A stretch of DNA of 34,064 bases, taken from contig NZ_JAGL01000033.1 in NCBI RefSeq assembly GCF_000526635.1, positions 1-34,064 of the forward strand, in the 5' to 3' direction. The position numbers and the translations under genes are program-made. The notes under the pieces are model-generated. The model worked only from the letters and a program-made list of their open reading frames with translations. It was not told the origin of the DNA and searched no databases. Origin of the DNA: Aminobacter sp. J41. Lineage in GTDB: Bacteria; Pseudomonadota; Alphaproteobacteria; Rhizobiales; Rhizobiaceae. This document shows, in pieces, positions 7,564 through 16,933 of this stretch (within the stretch, counting starts at the first letter, position 1; each line of letters starts with the position of its first letter).

Positions 7564-10070
7564 CCTTCGCCCATTGCCTCGCGGATGAGTTCGTCTTCCG
7601 CCTCCGACAGCAGAAGGTCATCCGCCTCGCCCCGCACGCTTTCCCTGCCGATCTCCAGCATGACGGGGACGGCGAGAGGCGAGATGCGATCAAGCGCCTT
7701 ATGCACGATTCTGCCCTTGATCCGCGAGAGCATGTCCGCAAGCCTACTGACATCCAGCAACCCCGCCCCTGCATCCATCCGCGTCGCGCGCAGCAGGATG
7801 TGGTCCGGCTCGTGGGTGCGCAGCACGTCGTAGATGAGGTCGGCCGATACGGTCACCTGCCGGCCGGTCTTTTCCTGCCCCGGATGGCGCTTCTCGATCA
7901 GGCCCGCGATCACCGCACAATTGCGGAAAGAGCGCTTGAGCATCCAGCTTTCGGCGAGCCAGGCGTCGAGATCGTCGCCCAGCATGTCCTCGTCGAACAG
8001 CTCCGCAAATGGCAGCTTGCCGGAGCGGTGCAGCCGGCCAATGTCGGCATGCGCCCAGATCGCCAGCGAGTAATCTGTGGCCACAAAACCGAGCGGCCGG
8101 GCGCCGCCGCGCTCAAGCCTTCTTGTCAGGAGCATGCCGAGCGTCTGGTGCGCGAGCCGCCCCTCGAACGGGTACGCGACCATGTAGTAGCGCTTACCCC
8201 GCGGAAAGGTCTCGATGAGCAAATCACCGGCGCGCGGCAGCATCGACTTGTCGCGCTGCAGCGCCAGCCATTCGGCGACCTGGTCGGGCAGCACGTGCCA
8301 GCGCGCGGGATCGGCAAGCATGCCCCGCACCTCGGCGGCGAGATAGGTCGAAAGCGGAAACTTGCCGCCGGCATAGGCCGGCACGCGTGCGTCCTCGCCA
8401 GCCGCATTAGTCACGTAGCATTCGTTCTCGCGAATGCCCTCGAAGCGCAGCATGCGACCGGAAAACAGGAAGGTGTCGCCCGGCGACAGCGTCTCGAGGA
8501 AATATTCCTCGACCTTGCCGAGCACCGGCCCCCCAAAGGCGTTGCCGCCTTTGCCGCGTTGCCGCGTCAGACGCACGTTCAGCATCGGCGCTTCGATGAT
8601 GGTCCCGACATTGAGCCGGTATTGCTGGGCAAAGCGCGGATGCGAGACGCGCCATTTGCCCTCCTTCGTCTGGCGGATGCGGGCGTAGCGCTCGTAGCTG
8701 CGCAGCGCATAGCCGCCCGTCGCCACGAACTCGACCACCTTGCGGAACGTCTCCGCATCGAGCCTCGAATAGGGCTCGGCCGTGCGCACTTCCGCCAGCA
8801 GCTCTGCCTCGTCGAACGGCTCCGCACACGCCATGCCCATCACATGCTGCGCCAGCACGTCGAGCGAACCGGTGAGCAGCGGTGGCGTGTCCTGCGCGCC
8901 GATGTAGTTGGCCTCGATCGCCGCCCGGCATTCGAGAACCTCGAAGCGGTTGGCGGGGACGAGGATGGCGCGGCTTGGCTCGTCCATGCGGTGGTTCGAG
9001 CGGCCGATACGCTGGGCAAGGCGGCTCGCGCCCTTCGGCGCACCAACATGGATGACAAGGTCGACGTCGCCCCAGTCGATGCCAAGGTCGAGCGTGGAGG
9101 TGGCAACCACCGCGCGCAGCGCGTTCTCCTCCATCGCCTTCTCGACGCGGCGCCGCTGGGCAACGTCGAGCGAGCCGTGATGCAGCGCGATCGGCAGCGT
9201 GTCCTCGTTGATGCGCCAGAGATCGCCGAACAGGCGCTCGGCCTGCGAGCGCGTATTGACAAAGATCAGCGTGGTCCGGTGCTGCTTGATCGCTTCGTAG
9301 ACCTCACGGATCGCGTATTGCGCACCATGCCCCGCCCACGGCACCCGCTCCTCGGAATCGAGGATGGTGATGATCGGCTTTGCGCCGCCCTCGACGGTGA
9401 TGATGTCCGCCATCGCACCCGGCGGGTTCTGCGAGACCAGCCAGCGCCGCAGCGCATCGGGATCGGCGACCGTCGCCGAAAGGCCGACCGACTGGAGCCC
9501 GGGCACGTAGCGCCGCAGCCGCGCCAGCCCCAGTGCCAGCAGATGGCCGCGCTTGGAGGTAACCAGCGAATGCAGCTCATCCAGCACCACGTAGCGCAGG
9601 CCGGAAAAGAACCGCTCGGAGTCCTTTGACGACAAGAGCAGCGCCAGCTGCTCGGGCGTCGTCAGCAGGATGTCCGGCGGAGCCAGCTTCTGCCGCTGGC
9701 GTTTGTGGGTGGGCGTATCGCCTGTCCTCGTCTCGATGCTGATGTCGAGGCCCATTTCGGCGACCGGCTTGCCGAGGTTTCGCTCGATGTCGACCGCAAG
9801 CGCCTTGAGCGGCGAGATGTAGAGCGTGTGGATACCGCGATAGGCCTCGCCCGGCTTCCTCTTCGGCCGCATCGCAAGGTCAGTCAGCGACGGCAGGAAG
9901 CCGGCGAGCGTCTTGCCGGCGCCGGTCGGCGCGATCAGCAGGACCGACGATCCCGCCTGCGCGCGGCCGAGCAGTTCGAGCTGGTGCGGACGCGGCGCCC
10001 AGCCGCGCTCGGCAAACCAGCGCTGGAACCGATCCGGAAGTATTGCGGAGCGCAGGACGTCGTTTTTCAC
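7560..10070 (-). CDS. Ligase-associated DEXH-box DNA helicase (Lhr-Core type)
   Basis: This 836-residue superfamily 2 helicase matches the Lhr-Core length rather than the roughly 1,500-residue full Lhr. Motifs seen are the Walker A APTGAGKT at 47-54, motif Ia ISPLKALAVD, TTPEQLALLL, the Walker B box DELH at 164-167, motif III GLSATV and, in the second RecA domain, TLIFVNTRSQAERLF and ATSTLDLGIDWGDVDLVIHV followed by QRIGRSNHR. The C-terminal third is the Lhr winged-helix/beta-barrel domain. Homologues translocate 3'-5' and unwind RNA:DNA hybrids (established for Lhr-Core). The start is a GTG at 10070. It is divergent from the exonuclease gene across 99 bases that should hold both promoters. 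Confidence 0.95.
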   Translation of the reverse strand: MKNDVLRSAILPDRFQRWFAERGWAPRPHQLELLGRAQAGSSVLLIAPTGAGKTLAGFLPSLTDLAMRPKRKPGEAYRGIHTLYISPLKALAVDIERNLGKPVAEMGLDISIETRTGDTPTHKRQRQKLAPPDILLTTPEQLALLLSSKDSERFFSGLRYVVLDELHSLVTSKRGHLLALGLARLRRYVPGLQSVGLSATVADPDALRRWLVSQNPPGAMADIITVEGGAKPIITILDSEERVPWAGHGAQYAIREVYEAIKQHRTTLIFVNTRSQAERLFGDLWRINEDTLPIALHHGSLDVAQRRRVEKAMEENALRAVVATSTLDLGIDWGDVDLVIHVGAPKGASRLAQRIGRSNHRMDEPSRAILVPANRFEVLECRAAIEANYIGAQDTPPLLTGSLDVLAQHVMGMACAEPFDEAELLAEVRTAEPYSRLDAETFRKVVEFVATGGYALRSYERYARIRQTKEGKWRVSHPRFAQQYRLNVGTIIEAPMLNVRLTRQRGKGGNAFGGPVLGKVEEYFLETLSPGDTFLFSGRMLRFEGIRENECYVTNAAGEDARVPAYAGGKFPLSTYLAAEVRGMLADPARWHVLPDQVAEWLALQRDKSMLPRAGDLLIETFPRGKRYYMVAYPFEGRLAHQTLGMLLTRRLERGGARPLGFVATDYSLAIWAHADIGRLHRSGKLPFAELFDEDMLGDDLDAWLAESWMLKRSFRNCAVIAGLIEKRHPGQEKTGRQVTVSADLIYDVLRTHEPDHILLRATRMDAGAGLLDVSRLADMLSRIKGRIVHKALDRISPLAVPVMLEIGRESVRGEADDLLLSEAEDELIREAMGEG

Positions 10071-10169
10071 CGCCCAGAGGTAGCGCCTGGACGATCTCTT
10101 TCCAAGTCATGTCGGCAGCGTCCGCGCGTCCTCTTTCCGCAGCCGACGGATTTCCTATCTTTGCAGCAG

Positions 10170-11183
10170 ATGAACCCGCACCAGCTTCTCCATCCGCGCC
10201 CTGAAGGGCTCTACTGTCCTCCCGGCGATTTCTACATCGACCCGGTGCGGCCGGTGGAACGCGCGCTGATCACCCACGGCCATTCCGATCACGCCCGCCC
10301 CGGCCACGGCCATGTCATGGCGACAGCCGAGACGCTGGACATCATGGCGATCCGCTGCGGCGAGAATTTCGCCGGCGCAACGCAGGTCGCCAAGCTCGGC
10401 GAAGAGGTGAACGTCAACGGCGTGCGCGTGAGCTTCCACCCGGCCGGGCACGTGCTGGGTTCTGCCCAGATCGCCGTCGAGCACAACGGCACGCGCATCG
10501 TTGCCTCAGGCGACTACAAGCGCACCAGCGATCCCACCTGCGCGTCGTTCGAACTGGTTCCTTGCGACGTCTTCATCACCGAGGCGACCTTCGGCCTGCC
10601 GGTCTTCCGCCATCCGAAGCCGGAGGACGAGATCGCGCGCCTCTTGAAATCCATGTCGCAGTTTCCGGAGCGCTCGCATCTCGTCGGCGCCTATGCGCTC
10701 GGCAAGGCGCAGCGCGTCATCAAGCTGGTCCGCCAGGCCGGCTACAGCGAGACCATCTACATTCATGGCGCGCTTGCACGCCTGTGCGACTACTATGCCT
10801 TCCGCGGCATTGACCTCGGCCCCTTCTCCCCGGCCACTCTCGATCGATCCGACCGCACTGACTTCGCCGGCGCGCTGGTGGTCGGCCCGCCATCGGCCTT
10901 CGCCGACCGCTGGGCGCGGCGCTTCCCCGATCCGGTCGCGGCCTTCGCCTCGGGCTGGATGCGCATTCGCCAGCGCGCCAAGCAGCGCGGCGTCGAATTG
11001 CCGATCATCCTCTCCGACCATTCCGACTGGGACGAGCTGATCGCCACCATCCGCGAAACCGGCGCTTCCGAAGTGTGGGTGACCCACGGGCGCGAGGAAG
11101 CGCTGGTCCGCTGGTGCGAGCTCGAGGGCATCAAGGCCCGGCCGCTGCATCTCGTTGGTTACGAGGATGAGGGCGACGCATGA
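10170..11183 (+). CDS. Ligase-associated DNA exonuclease, metallo-beta-lactamase fold
   Basis: This 337-residue protein has the metallo-beta-lactamase motif HGHSDH at 36-41 within ALITHGHSDHARPGHGHVMA. Further motifs are GHVLGSAQIAVEHNGTRIVA, the metal-binding SGDYKR and, near the end, ILSDHSDWDELIATI and VWVTHGREEA. This is the beta-CASP-like Exo of the four-gene repair cluster; the P. putida homologue is a Mn2+-dependent DNA 5' exonuclease/endonuclease (family knowledge). I chose the ATG at 10170 because homologues begin just before a GLYCPPGDFYIDPVRP-type stretch. A TTG three codons upstream is possible. The last four bases overlap the ligase start (ATGA). Confidence 0.95.
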   Translation: MNPHQLLHPRPEGLYCPPGDFYIDPVRPVERALITHGHSDHARPGHGHVMATAETLDIMAIRCGENFAGATQVAKLGEEVNVNGVRVSFHPAGHVLGSAQIAVEHNGTRIVASGDYKRTSDPTCASFELVPCDVFITEATFGLPVFRHPKPEDEIARLLKSMSQFPERSHLVGAYALGKAQRVIKLVRQAGYSETIYIHGALARLCDYYAFRGIDLGPFSPATLDRSDRTDFAGALVVGPPSAFADRWARRFPDPVAAFASGWMRIRQRAKQRGVELPIILSDHSDWDELIATIRETGASEVWVTHGREEALVRWCELEGIKARPLHLVGYEDEGDA

Positions 11184-12763
11184 AGCGCTTTGCCGAACTC
11201 CTCGACCGCCTGCTGCTGACCTCTTCGCGCAATGCGAAGCTCAAGCTGATGACCGATCACTTCCGCGAGTTGCCCGATCCCGAGCGGGGGCTGGCGCTGG
11301 CGGCGCTGACGGGCGAGCTGTCTTTCGCGGCGGTGAAGCCGGCGCTGCTGCGCACGCTCGTCATGGAGCGGATGGACCCGGTGCTGTTTGCCTATTCCTA
11401 CGACTATGTCGGCGACCTCGCCGAGACCGTCTCTCTGGTCTGGCCCGACGGCGGACGCGCCAACGACCGGGACATTTCGCTCTCCTACGCGGTCGAGACG
11501 CTCCATGCCGCCAGCCGTTCCGACGCGCCGAAGGTGCTTGCCTCGCTCCTCGACCGGCTCGAGCCACCGTCGCGCTTTGCGCTGATCAAGCTGGTGACGG
11601 GGGGCCTGCGTGTCGGCGTCTCGGCGCGGCTTGCCAAGCAGGCGCTGGCCGATTTCGGCAATATCGAGGTGCACGAGATCGAGGAGCTCTGGCACGGCCT
11701 GACGCGTCCCTACGAGAACCTGTTTGCCTGGCTGGAAGGGCGCGGGCCGAAGCCCGAGCAGGCGGGCTACGCGCCGTTCCGACCGGTGATGCTGTCGACG
11801 CCGGTGCAGGACGCGGACCTGTCGAAGATCGACCCGGCAGACTATTCGGCGGAATGGAAGTGGGACGGCATCCGCGTCCAGGCGGTGTGCGAAGAGGGCG
11901 TACGCAGGCTTTATTCGCGCACTGGCGACGACATCTCCGGCACCTTCCCCGACCTTCTCGAAGCCATGAGCTTTGAAGGCGCCATCGACGGCGAGTTGCT
12001 GGTCGGCCGCCCGCCCGACCATCTTGGCACCTTCTCCGACCTGCAGCAGCGGCTCAACCGCAAGGTCGTGCCGGCCAAGACGATCCGCGATTATCCTGCC
12101 TTCGTGCGCTGCTACGACCTCCTGATCGATGGCAAGGAAGACATTCGCGCCCTGCCCCTTTCCGAGCGTCGGCGGCGGTTGGAAAAATTCGTCGGCGAAC
12201 TCGATCCCTCGCGCTTTGACCTCTCGCCCATCGTGCCGTTCACTGACTGGGAGCATCTTGAACGGCTGCGCGTATCCCCGCCGCATCCGATCATCGAAGG
12301 CGTGATGCTGAAGCGGCTCGACACGCCCTATATGGCTGGCCGCCCGAAAGGCCCGTGGTTCAAGTGGAAGCGCGACCCGCACACCGTTGACGCGGTGCTG
12401 ATGTATGCCCAGCGCGGCCACGGCAAGCGCTCGGGCTACTATTCCGACTACACCTTCGGGGTCTGGAACGGTGACGAGCTGGTGCCGGTCGGCAAGGCTT
12501 ATTTCGGCTTCACCGACGAGGAACTGCGCCAGATCGACAAGTACATCCGCGACAACACGGTCGAGCGCTTCGGGCCGGTGCGTTCGGTGCGCGCCGAGCC
12601 CAACCACGGGCTCGTCATCGAGGTCGCGTTCGAAGGGCTGGCGCGCTCGACGCGCCACAAGTCCGGCGTTGCCATGCGCTTTCCGCGCGTGTCGCGGCTG
12701 CGCTGGGACAAGCCGCCGGCCGAGGCCGACCGGCTCGAAACGCTGACGGCGCTGCTTGACTGA
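11180..12763 (+). CDS. ATP-dependent DNA ligase of the repair cluster
   Basis: This 527-residue ligase is distinct from the replicative NAD-dependent LigA and from LigD. The N-terminal DNA-binding domain (about 1-200) contains LTGGLRVGVSARLAKQAL. The nucleotidyltransferase core has the active-site lysine K227 in EWKWDGIRVQA (KxDG motif I), IDGEL (motif III), EGVMLKR (motif IV) and FKWKRD (motif V). An OB-fold follows to the C-terminus, with HGLVIEVAFEG. It seals nicks using ATP through a ligase-AMP intermediate. It is the fourth member of the Lhr-Core/MPE/Exo/Lig module and overlaps the exonuclease stop by four bases. All catalytic motifs are present. The next gene ends directly beside it on the other strand. 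Confidence 0.96.
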   Translation: MKRFAELLDRLLLTSSRNAKLKLMTDHFRELPDPERGLALAALTGELSFAAVKPALLRTLVMERMDPVLFAYSYDYVGDLAETVSLVWPDGGRANDRDISLSYAVETLHAASRSDAPKVLASLLDRLEPPSRFALIKLVTGGLRVGVSARLAKQALADFGNIEVHEIEELWHGLTRPYENLFAWLEGRGPKPEQAGYAPFRPVMLSTPVQDADLSKIDPADYSAEWKWDGIRVQAVCEEGVRRLYSRTGDDISGTFPDLLEAMSFEGAIDGELLVGRPPDHLGTFSDLQQRLNRKVVPAKTIRDYPAFVRCYDLLIDGKEDIRALPLSERRRRLEKFVGELDPSRFDLSPIVPFTDWEHLERLRVSPPHPIIEGVMLKRLDTPYMAGRPKGPWFKWKRDPHTVDAVLMYAQRGHGKRSGYYSDYTFGVWNGDELVPVGKAYFGFTDEELRQIDKYIRDNTVERFGPVRSVRAEPNHGLVIEVAFEGLARSTRHKSGVAMRFPRVSRLRWDKPPAEADRLETLTALLD

Positions 12764-13843
12764 TCAGCCGGCCGGACCCGCCGGCGTCACGCGGATCGCG
12801 TAGACCTCGACCGCGCGGCCCTTGCCCTCGATGTCGGGGTTGATCGAGATGATGCCGCCAGAGCCCGGATTGGTATCCGGCAGATCAACCTCGAACAGGA
12901 AATGCTCGCGCGTGTCGCGGACGATGAAGCGCTTGCGGCCGCAGTCGCCGAGGTCGGCCAGACTGCACTCGACCGAAATCTGTGTCTCGTTGCCGTCGGC
13001 GGAGTTGGCGACGATGGCGAACACGACCTTTCGGCCGGCGAGCTGATCGAGAATCCCCTGCCCCACGTCGAACAGGATCGGCGAGCCCGAAGCACCCGAA
13101 GCGATACGCATGAAGCTCTCGCCGTTCGTCTCGTCGACCTCGGCGCGGGTATCACCCGGCGCGGTGACGGTCGAAGGATCGGCCGGGCTGAACACCGAGA
13201 TCCAGTCGGAAAGATCGTTATCTTCGCCTAGCGCCGGCGGCGGTGTATCGGACTGTGCGGCCTGCGGTTGCGATTGCTGCTGCTCGGCTGCGGGCTGCTG
13301 CGGAGCGGGCGCCGGCAGCTTCGCCGCGCCGCTCTTGAGGAACATGTAGACGCCGCCGATCAGCGCCGCGAACACGAGGAGGGCGACGAGCGGCGCGACC
13401 CAGCTGCGACGAACACGCGGCGGGCGGTCGCCCTTCACCGGCGCGGCGATGGCCGCCTCTTCCGGTCCCGGGGTTGGCGCAGCATCCGGTCGGTCACGCG
13501 GCGTGACGACCGGATCGAAGCCGAGTTCCGGCTCACGTCGGCCAACCGACACTTCAGGCGCGGGTGCGTGAGGCGGGCGGCACGGCGCGTCCACCGACGG
13601 CACCGGAATGAATTCCGATTCGATCTGGGTGATCTTCGCCGACAGTTCCTGTCGGCGGCGCTGGGTGATCGCTGGCGTGACGTTCGGGTTCGACTGCAGC
13701 GCCCGCTCCAGCGCGGCAAAAGCCGACCGGTAAACCTTCTCGCGGTAAGCCCGCTGGCTGGTGTCGCCTTTCTCGAAGGCGGATCGTATCGCTTTCTCGA
13801 TCGGGTCCACGCTGTTCCACCGCAAATCGTGTGTCTGGTGCAT
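12764..13843 (-). CDS. Single-pass membrane protein with periplasmic beta domain, unknown
   Basis: This 359-residue protein has four parts. The cytoplasmic helical N-terminus (about 1-80) contains IEKAIRSAFEKGD and a repeat-like VYRSAFAALERALQSNPNVT. A Pro-rich linker runs to about 148. One membrane helix lies at 149-169 (VAPLVALLVFAALIGGVYMF). A Gln/Pro/Ala-rich stretch leads to a C-terminal domain with LFDVGQGILDQLAGRKVVFA and GRAVEVYAIRV, probably a periplasmic jelly-roll-like fold (inference). The ATG at 13843 is preferred because MHQTHDLRWNSVDPIEKAIR looks like the conserved beginning; a TTG at 13867 would add eight residues. I recall similar proteins across rhizobia but no function. Confidence 0.75.
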   Translation of the reverse strand: MHQTHDLRWNSVDPIEKAIRSAFEKGDTSQRAYREKVYRSAFAALERALQSNPNVTPAITQRRRQELSAKITQIESEFIPVPSVDAPCRPPHAPAPEVSVGRREPELGFDPVVTPRDRPDAAPTPGPEEAAIAAPVKGDRPPRVRRSWVAPLVALLVFAALIGGVYMFLKSGAAKLPAPAPQQPAAEQQQSQPQAAQSDTPPPALGEDNDLSDWISVFSPADPSTVTAPGDTRAEVDETNGESFMRIASGASGSPILFDVGQGILDQLAGRKVVFAIVANSADGNETQISVECSLADLGDCGRKRFIVRDTREHFLFEVDLPDTNPGSGGIISINPDIEGKGRAVEVYAIRVTPAGPAG

Positions 13844-13972
13844 GGTTAGCCGCTTGCCGGGTTGCAATCAATGACGGCGCGGAAAGTTGCGGGGGAATGC
13901 CAGCTGGAACATTTCGTGACCGTACACGGTATTGCGGGTCGCGGGGGGTCTGTTACAACAACCGCGCTTGGG

Positions 13973-13990
13973 AATGACGCTTACGTCAAG
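13973..13990. promoter_or_regulatory. Palindromic operator upstream of the nitronate monooxygenase-like gene
   Basis: TGACG (13975-13979) and CGTCA (13984-13988) form an inverted repeat around CTTA, ending 15 bases before the ATG at 14004. The full site, AATGACGCTTACGTCAA, differs at few positions from the TTGACGTTTACGTCAA-type site of MerR-family LiuR regulators of branched-chain amino acid and fatty acid breakdown (recalled consensus). Its position between promoter and ribosome site would suit repression. Assignment to LiuR is inference. Confidence 0.35.
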
Positions 13991-14003
13991 GTGAGGATGG
14001 GGA

Positions 14004-14960
14004 ATGGCACTACCGGAAGTTCTGAAGTCGAATCTTCGCATCCCCGTCGTGGCCTCCCCAATGTTCATCATCTCGAATCCGCAGCTTGCGCTCGCCCAGT
14101 GCAAGGCGGGCATTGTCGGCTCGTTTCCCGCGCTCAACGCCCGGCCCGAGGCCCAGCTTGACGAATGGCTGGCGCAGATGACGGAAGAGCTCGCCAGCCA
14201 TAACGCTGCGAACGCAGACCTCCTCGCCGCCCCCTTCGCGGTCAACCAGATCGTCCACAAGTCGAACAAGCGCCTGGAGCACGACCTCGCGCTCTGCGTG
14301 AAATACAAGGTGCCGATCGTCATCACCTCGCTCGGCGCCGTTCCGGAGGTGAACGACGCGGTGCACTCCTACGGCGGCATCGTCCTCCACGACGTCATCC
14401 ACGACCGCCATGCCCGCAAGGCGATAGAAAAGGGCGCCGACGGACTGATCGCGGTTGCGGCCGGCGCAGGCGGCCATGCCGGCACGCTTTCGCCTTTCGC
14501 ACTGGTGCAGGAAATCCGCGAGTGGTTCGACGGCCCGCTGCTGCTTTCCGGCGCCATCGCCACCGGCAGCGCAATCCTCGCCGCGCAGGCGATGGGGGCG
14601 GACCTCGCCTATGTCGGCTCGCCCTTCATCGCTACCCACGAGGCGCGCGCGCCCGAGGCCTACAAGCAGATGGTGACGGAGGCGAAGGCCGCCGACATCA
14701 TCTACACCAACCTCTTCACCGGCATTCACGGCAACTATTTACGCGGCTCGATTGCAGCGGCCGGCATGGACCCGGACAATCTGCCGGAATCCGATCCGTC
14801 GAAGATGGACTTCGGCAATGCCAGCGCAAAGGCGTGGAAGGACATCTGGGGAGCCGGCCAGGGTGTCGGCGCGGTCAAGGAGATCGTCAGCACCGCCGAG
14901 CTGGTGAACCGCCTCACCGAGGAATTTTTCGACGCGCGCCTGCGCCTGCGCGATGCGTGA
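14004..14960 (+). CDS. Nitronate monooxygenase/2-nitropropane dioxygenase-family FMN protein
   Basis: This 318-residue TIM-barrel flavoprotein has the family N-terminus LRIPVVASPMFIISNPQLAL, the strand IVGSFPALNARP, PAFAVNQIVHK-like and PIVITSLGAV segments, the phosphate-binding IAVAAGAGGHAGTLSPFALV and SGAIATGSAILAAQAMGADL, and AYVGSPFIATHEARAPEAYK. Members oxidise nitronates with FMN, or act as enoyl reductases or unknown oxidoreductases; the substrate is not evident here. The ATG at 14004 follows GTGAGGATGGGG, a plausible ribosome site. It is a single-gene unit, with a palindromic operator candidate before it and a terminator after it. Confidence 0.9.
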   Translation: MALPEVLKSNLRIPVVASPMFIISNPQLALAQCKAGIVGSFPALNARPEAQLDEWLAQMTEELASHNAANADLLAAPFAVNQIVHKSNKRLEHDLALCVKYKVPIVITSLGAVPEVNDAVHSYGGIVLHDVIHDRHARKAIEKGADGLIAVAAGAGGHAGTLSPFALVQEIREWFDGPLLLSGAIATGSAILAAQAMGADLAYVGSPFIATHEARAPEAYKQMVTEAKAADIIYTNLFTGIHGNYLRGSIAAAGMDPDNLPESDPSKMDFGNASAKAWKDIWGAGQGVGAVKEIVSTAELVNRLTEEFFDARLRLRDA

Positions 14961-14972
14961 TCGCCAAAGGAA

Positions 14973-14998
14973 AAGCCGGGCCGTGTGCGACCCGGCTT
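14973..14998. terminator. Shared terminator between the convergent flavoprotein and 5'-nucleotidase genes
   Basis: AAGCCGGG (14973-14980) pairs with CCCGGCTT (14991-14998) around a 10-base loop. T-rich sequence follows in both directions (CTTCTTCG on the plus strand, TTTCCTTT on the minus strand). It lies between the stops at 14960 and 15020, so it can serve both genes. Confidence 0.7.
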
Positions 14999-15019
14999 CT
15001 TCGATGCAGTGATGCGCTC

Positions 15020-16708
15020 CTAATTCTTCGCGATCACCGTGATGCGGCCTTCGACCTTCGGCTGGTAGGGCGCGTTGTTGGCGATGTATTCTGCCAGCAT
15101 CTCTTCCATGCCGGGGCCGTAGTCGTACGGGTCGATCGCGTTCGAGGCAAACAGGGCATAGCCGTCGCCGCCCTTGCGCATGAAGTCGTTGGTAGCCACG
15201 GCGTAGACCTTCTCCGGATCGATCGGCACCCAGTTGTCGCCTTCCTTGACCTGCACGTCCTTCACGCGCCCGCCATCCGGCGGCACGTTCATGTCGATGG
15301 TGTATTTCAGACCCGCGACCTGCGGGAACTTGCCTGCACCGTTCTCGATATCGTTCACACCGGTCTCAAGCGAGGCGACAATGTCCTTGCCCTTGATCTT
15401 CATGGTGGCGAGCGTGTTCTGGAACGGCAGCACCGACAGCACGTCGCCCACCGTCGCGATGCCCTGGCCGATGGAAGCGCGCAGGCCGCCGCCATTGGTG
15501 ATGGCGATTGCGATGCCCTGATCGGCGACGCGCGCCAGCATCGCATCGGTCACCGCAACGCCCATCTCGCACTCGTCCGCGCGGCACTTTTCGCGGCTGC
15601 CGTCGATCGGCGCCGCGACCTCGCCGATGGGTGTCGCCTTCATCTTCTCGATCGGGCCGGCGAGCTCGGCGACGCGCGCCTCGATCTCCGGATCAGGCTC
15701 GATCGACGCGTCAAGAATGCGCGTGTCGCCGGTCGCCTCCGCAACGTAGCCTTCCTCGTCGAAGACGAGCGCCAGGTCACCGAGGTGCTTCGAATAGGCA
15801 CCAGCCTGCACGATCGGCACCGCGCGGCCGGCGGGGTTCTCGACTAGCGTCGCATAGGACGGCGCGCCCTCTTCCGTGTTCGACAGCAGCGTGTGGCTGT
15901 GCCCGCCGATGATGGCGGAAATGCCTTCCACTTTCGCCGCGATCTCCTGGTCGCGCGGGAAGCCGACATGGGAAAGCAGCAGCACCTTGTTGACGCCCTC
16001 TTCGGCGCGGATGCGCTTTACCGCTTCCTGGAGGTATTCGATGTCATCGATGAAGGTCACGTTCGGCCCGGGCATGGAGATCACGGCTGTCTCCGGCGCG
16101 GTGACGCCCAGCACGCCGATCTTCTCGCCGCCGATTTCGAAGACGTGCCACTCCTTGATCTTGCCGACGAGCTTCTCGCCCTCGGCCACCTTGATGTTGC
16201 CGGAGATGACCGGGAATTCGACGAGGTCGATGAAGTCGGCCAGCGTGTCCGGCCCGTTGTCGAACTCATGGTTGCCGACGGCCATCAGGTCGAAGCCGAT
16301 GCGGTTCATGAACTCGCCTTCGGCCTTGCCGCGATAGGTCGTGTAGAACAACGAGCCCTGGAACTGGTCACCGGCATCGAGCGTGAGGACATGTTCGCCG
16401 GCGTCCGCGATCTCCTTGCGCCGCTCGCGGATCTTGGTCGCCAGCCGGCCGAAGCCGCCGAAGCATTTGCCGGCGTCCTTGTCCTCGACCGAACAGGTGG
16501 AGTTGAAGCGGCTGATCGACTCGACGCGCGAGTGCATGTCGTTGATGTGAAGAATGTTCAGCTTGAAGGTGCCCTGCGCCCGCGCCGAGGACATCGTGAA
16601 GCTTGCGACCCCGCCGCCGCTCGCCACCGCCAGCGTCGCGCCTGCGACCTGGAGAAACCTTCTGCGGGAAAGATTTATGCCTGCGTGGATATTCCCCTTC
16701 TCGGACAT
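15020..16708 (-). CDS. Tat-exported 5'-nucleotidase/metallophosphatase (UshA-like)
   Basis: This 562-residue protein starts with a twin-arginine signal: SRRRFLQ at 14-20, a hydrophobic stretch LAVASGGGVASF and the cleavage site SARAQ near 45. The metallophosphatase domain follows, with metal ligands D57 and H59 in LHINDMHSR, LDAGDQFQGSLFY, LMAVGNHEFDNGPDTL, LLSHVGF and IIGGHSHTLL. The C-terminal 5'-nucleotidase domain has ITNGGGLRASIGQG and VATNDFMRKGGDGY. Such enzymes strip phosphate from nucleotides in the periplasm for scavenging. The Tat route fits cytoplasmic metal loading (inference). GGAGGC precedes the ATG. A 489-base gene-free gap with paired palindromic repeats lies upstream. Confidence 0.95.
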   Translation of the reverse strand: MSEKGNIHAGINLSRRRFLQVAGATLAVASGGGVASFTMSSARAQGTFKLNILHINDMHSRVESISRFNSTCSVEDKDAGKCFGGFGRLATKIRERRKEIADAGEHVLTLDAGDQFQGSLFYTTYRGKAEGEFMNRIGFDLMAVGNHEFDNGPDTLADFIDLVEFPVISGNIKVAEGEKLVGKIKEWHVFEIGGEKIGVLGVTAPETAVISMPGPNVTFIDDIEYLQEAVKRIRAEEGVNKVLLLSHVGFPRDQEIAAKVEGISAIIGGHSHTLLSNTEEGAPSYATLVENPAGRAVPIVQAGAYSKHLGDLALVFDEEGYVAEATGDTRILDASIEPDPEIEARVAELAGPIEKMKATPIGEVAAPIDGSREKCRADECEMGVAVTDAMLARVADQGIAIAITNGGGLRASIGQGIATVGDVLSVLPFQNTLATMKIKGKDIVASLETGVNDIENGAGKFPQVAGLKYTIDMNVPPDGGRVKDVQVKEGDNWVPIDPEKVYAVATNDFMRKGGDGYALFASNAIDPYDYGPGMEEMLAEYIANNAPYQPKVEGRITVIAKN

Positions 16709-16933
16709 TCTTGCCTCCGGCTGAGTGGCTTGTTGTTACGCTCCCCATCAAATTCTGCTGCCGGGTCTGGAGCATGTGAAGTTTTGCGCTGCTCCGTCAC
16801 CTGCCCTACTGAGGCGATGTTCGTCTTCGCCGTGAAGGCGGTCAAGGGGATGTTTGGCGTTGAGATGAGGGGCGCCTGAACAGGCCACCGGCTGTCCTTG
16901 CGAGCATCCCCTGCACCGCCGGTGCGGCTTCAC

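Noticed and set aside
7701-9629. 642-codon open frame on the plus strand
   Set aside because: It is antisense to the helicase gene, which has complete SF2 motifs. The plus-strand product has the Arg/His/Ala composition of a shadow frame.
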